Assembly: GCA_036171455.1 (NCBI GenBank) | Contig: JAVHRB010000081.1 | Coordinates: forward strand, 1-7,391 | Source of the DNA: CAIVSN01 sp036171455 | GTDB lineage: Bacteria; Patescibacteriota; Gracilibacteria; BD1-5; UBA2023 | Length of the DNA stretch: 7,391 bases | Reading direction: 5' to 3' | Shown here: in pieces, positions 7,085-7,391 of the stretch | How positions within the stretch are numbered: the stretch's first letter is position 1 | How the letters are laid out: the number at the start of each line of letters is the position of its first letter | Translations under genes and position numbers: made by a program | Notes under the pieces: model-generated | Databases searched by the model: none | What the model saw: the letters and a program-made list of their open reading frames with translations, nothing else | What the model was told of the DNA's origin: nothing

Positions 7085-7291
7085 ATGCGAGATGTCACCG
7101 TTTTCCGACGAGACGATAAATCCGTCGGAATGATAGAATGGGCAGATCGGGAAAACCCGACCCCAGAAGAATATACTCCAGAAGGCGCTACGAAGATCTA
7201 CCACACCATTTTCCCGTGATCCATGTTGGAAATGTTCCGATCCTTGAAACAGGATCAAGTAGGTGAAATCCTCATGCGGATGATTCCATAA
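7085..7291 (+). CDS. Small protein of unknown function, 68 residues
   Basis: I do not recognise this protein. It starts MRDVTVFRRDDKSVGMIEW, is charged and soluble, and has a proline-rich middle (ENPTPEEYTPEGA, about 23-35). Its C-terminal half looks helical and Met-rich (SMLEMFRSLKQDQVGEIL, 46-63), ending in RMIP and TAA. Gly45 is TGA-encoded (7217-7219); under the standard code the frame would stop at 44 residues. The gene starts 60 bases after the transporter gene. An upstream ATG at 7062 is out of frame and reaches a TAG after 24 codons. TATTAT at 7049-7054 may be a -10 box, with a poor -35 (TTCAAA, 7026-7031). The frame is supported by TGA read-through and the protein-like composition; it may be a separate transcript or an operon tail. 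Confidence 0.6.
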
Positions 7292-7302
7292 GAGACAAGT
7301 TG

Positions 7303-7391
7303 ATGTTCGACGATTTTGAAATTGTTTTTGAAATTGTTGTTAAGTTGCAGCGTCAAGTTTACATGCAAAGAAATCTTCCTACCTCATGGTT
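7303..7391 (+). CDS. Start of an unidentified gene (cut by window end)
   Basis: An ATG at 7303, 11 bases after the stop of the preceding small gene, opens a frame with no stop to the window edge (29 complete codons). The visible part begins MFDDFEIVFEIVVKLQRQV and looks like an amphipathic helix followed by MQRNLPTSW. A perfect 12-base tandem duplication (7314-7325 and 7326-7337) encodes the FEIV-FEIV pattern. I cannot name the family. The call rests on the open frame, its spacing after the upstream gene and its protein-like composition, so it is tentative. Confidence 0.45.
   Translation, partial: MFDDFEIVFEIVVKLQRQVYMQRNLPTSW

Noticed and set aside
7062..7138. Short frame from ATG 7062 (24 codons with TGA as Gly)
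   Set aside because: It overlaps the better supported 68-residue frame from 7085 and shows no protein-like features.
7057..7391. Direct repeat ACCTCATGGTT at 7057-7067 and 7381-7391
   Set aside because: Several 11-base repeats are expected by chance in 7.4 kb, and the second copy ends at the window edge, so extension cannot be judged.

Overview
The window comes from a bacterium that reads UGA as glycine (genetic code 25), which points to Candidatus Gracilibacteria (BD1-5) or the related Absconditabacteria (SR1) within the CPR/Patescibacteria. Eleven in-frame TGA codons fall inside otherwise continuous coding sequences. At the best conserved ones glycine is the residue the family expects (the A5-A6 linker of the acyl-ACP synthetase, the oxyanion loop of the hydrolase). 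Every visible gene end is TAA or TAG, never TGA. Under the standard code, eight of the ten genes would appear as fragments. The locally GC-rich stretches fit Gracilibacteria better than the AT-rich SR1 genomes; this is inference.

Left part (1-888, minus strand). There is the 5' end of an unidentified gene that runs off the window (1-168). It has a strong promoter whose geometry predicts a leaderless mRNA. Next to it is a perfect 17-bp inverted repeat (181-220) that overlaps this promoter. Further up the minus strand are a 78-codon protein or remnant with repeat-like beta-strand units (235-471) and a small multi-pass membrane protein (472-888). Divergent promoters lie between 889 and 1077.

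Middle (1078-1689, plus). A 203-residue protein carries an HNH-like His/Asn cluster.

Main block (1825-7024, plus). Four tightly packed genes look like one operon. The first is an 873-residue fusion of a PlsC-type acyltransferase, an acyl carrier protein domain and an AMP-binding acyl-ACP synthetase. It resembles E. coli Aas with its own ACP built in. Then come an Sfp-type phosphopantetheinyl transferase, which could activate that ACP domain; a membrane-anchored alpha/beta hydrolase of the COG1073 type; and an MFS transporter. E. coli pairs aas with the lysophospholipid flippase gene lplT. By analogy I infer a self-contained lipid salvage unit: a lipid or lysolipid is imported, possibly de-acylated, its fatty acid is loaded onto the cis ACP, and it is re-esterified. 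This would suit a host-dependent cell thought to lack fatty acid synthesis.

Right end (7085-7391, plus). A 68-residue protein of unknown function is followed by the start of another unidentified gene that is cut by the window edge.

No rRNA, tRNA, CRISPR array or insertion sequence was seen. No gene-free stretch exceeds about 190 bases.
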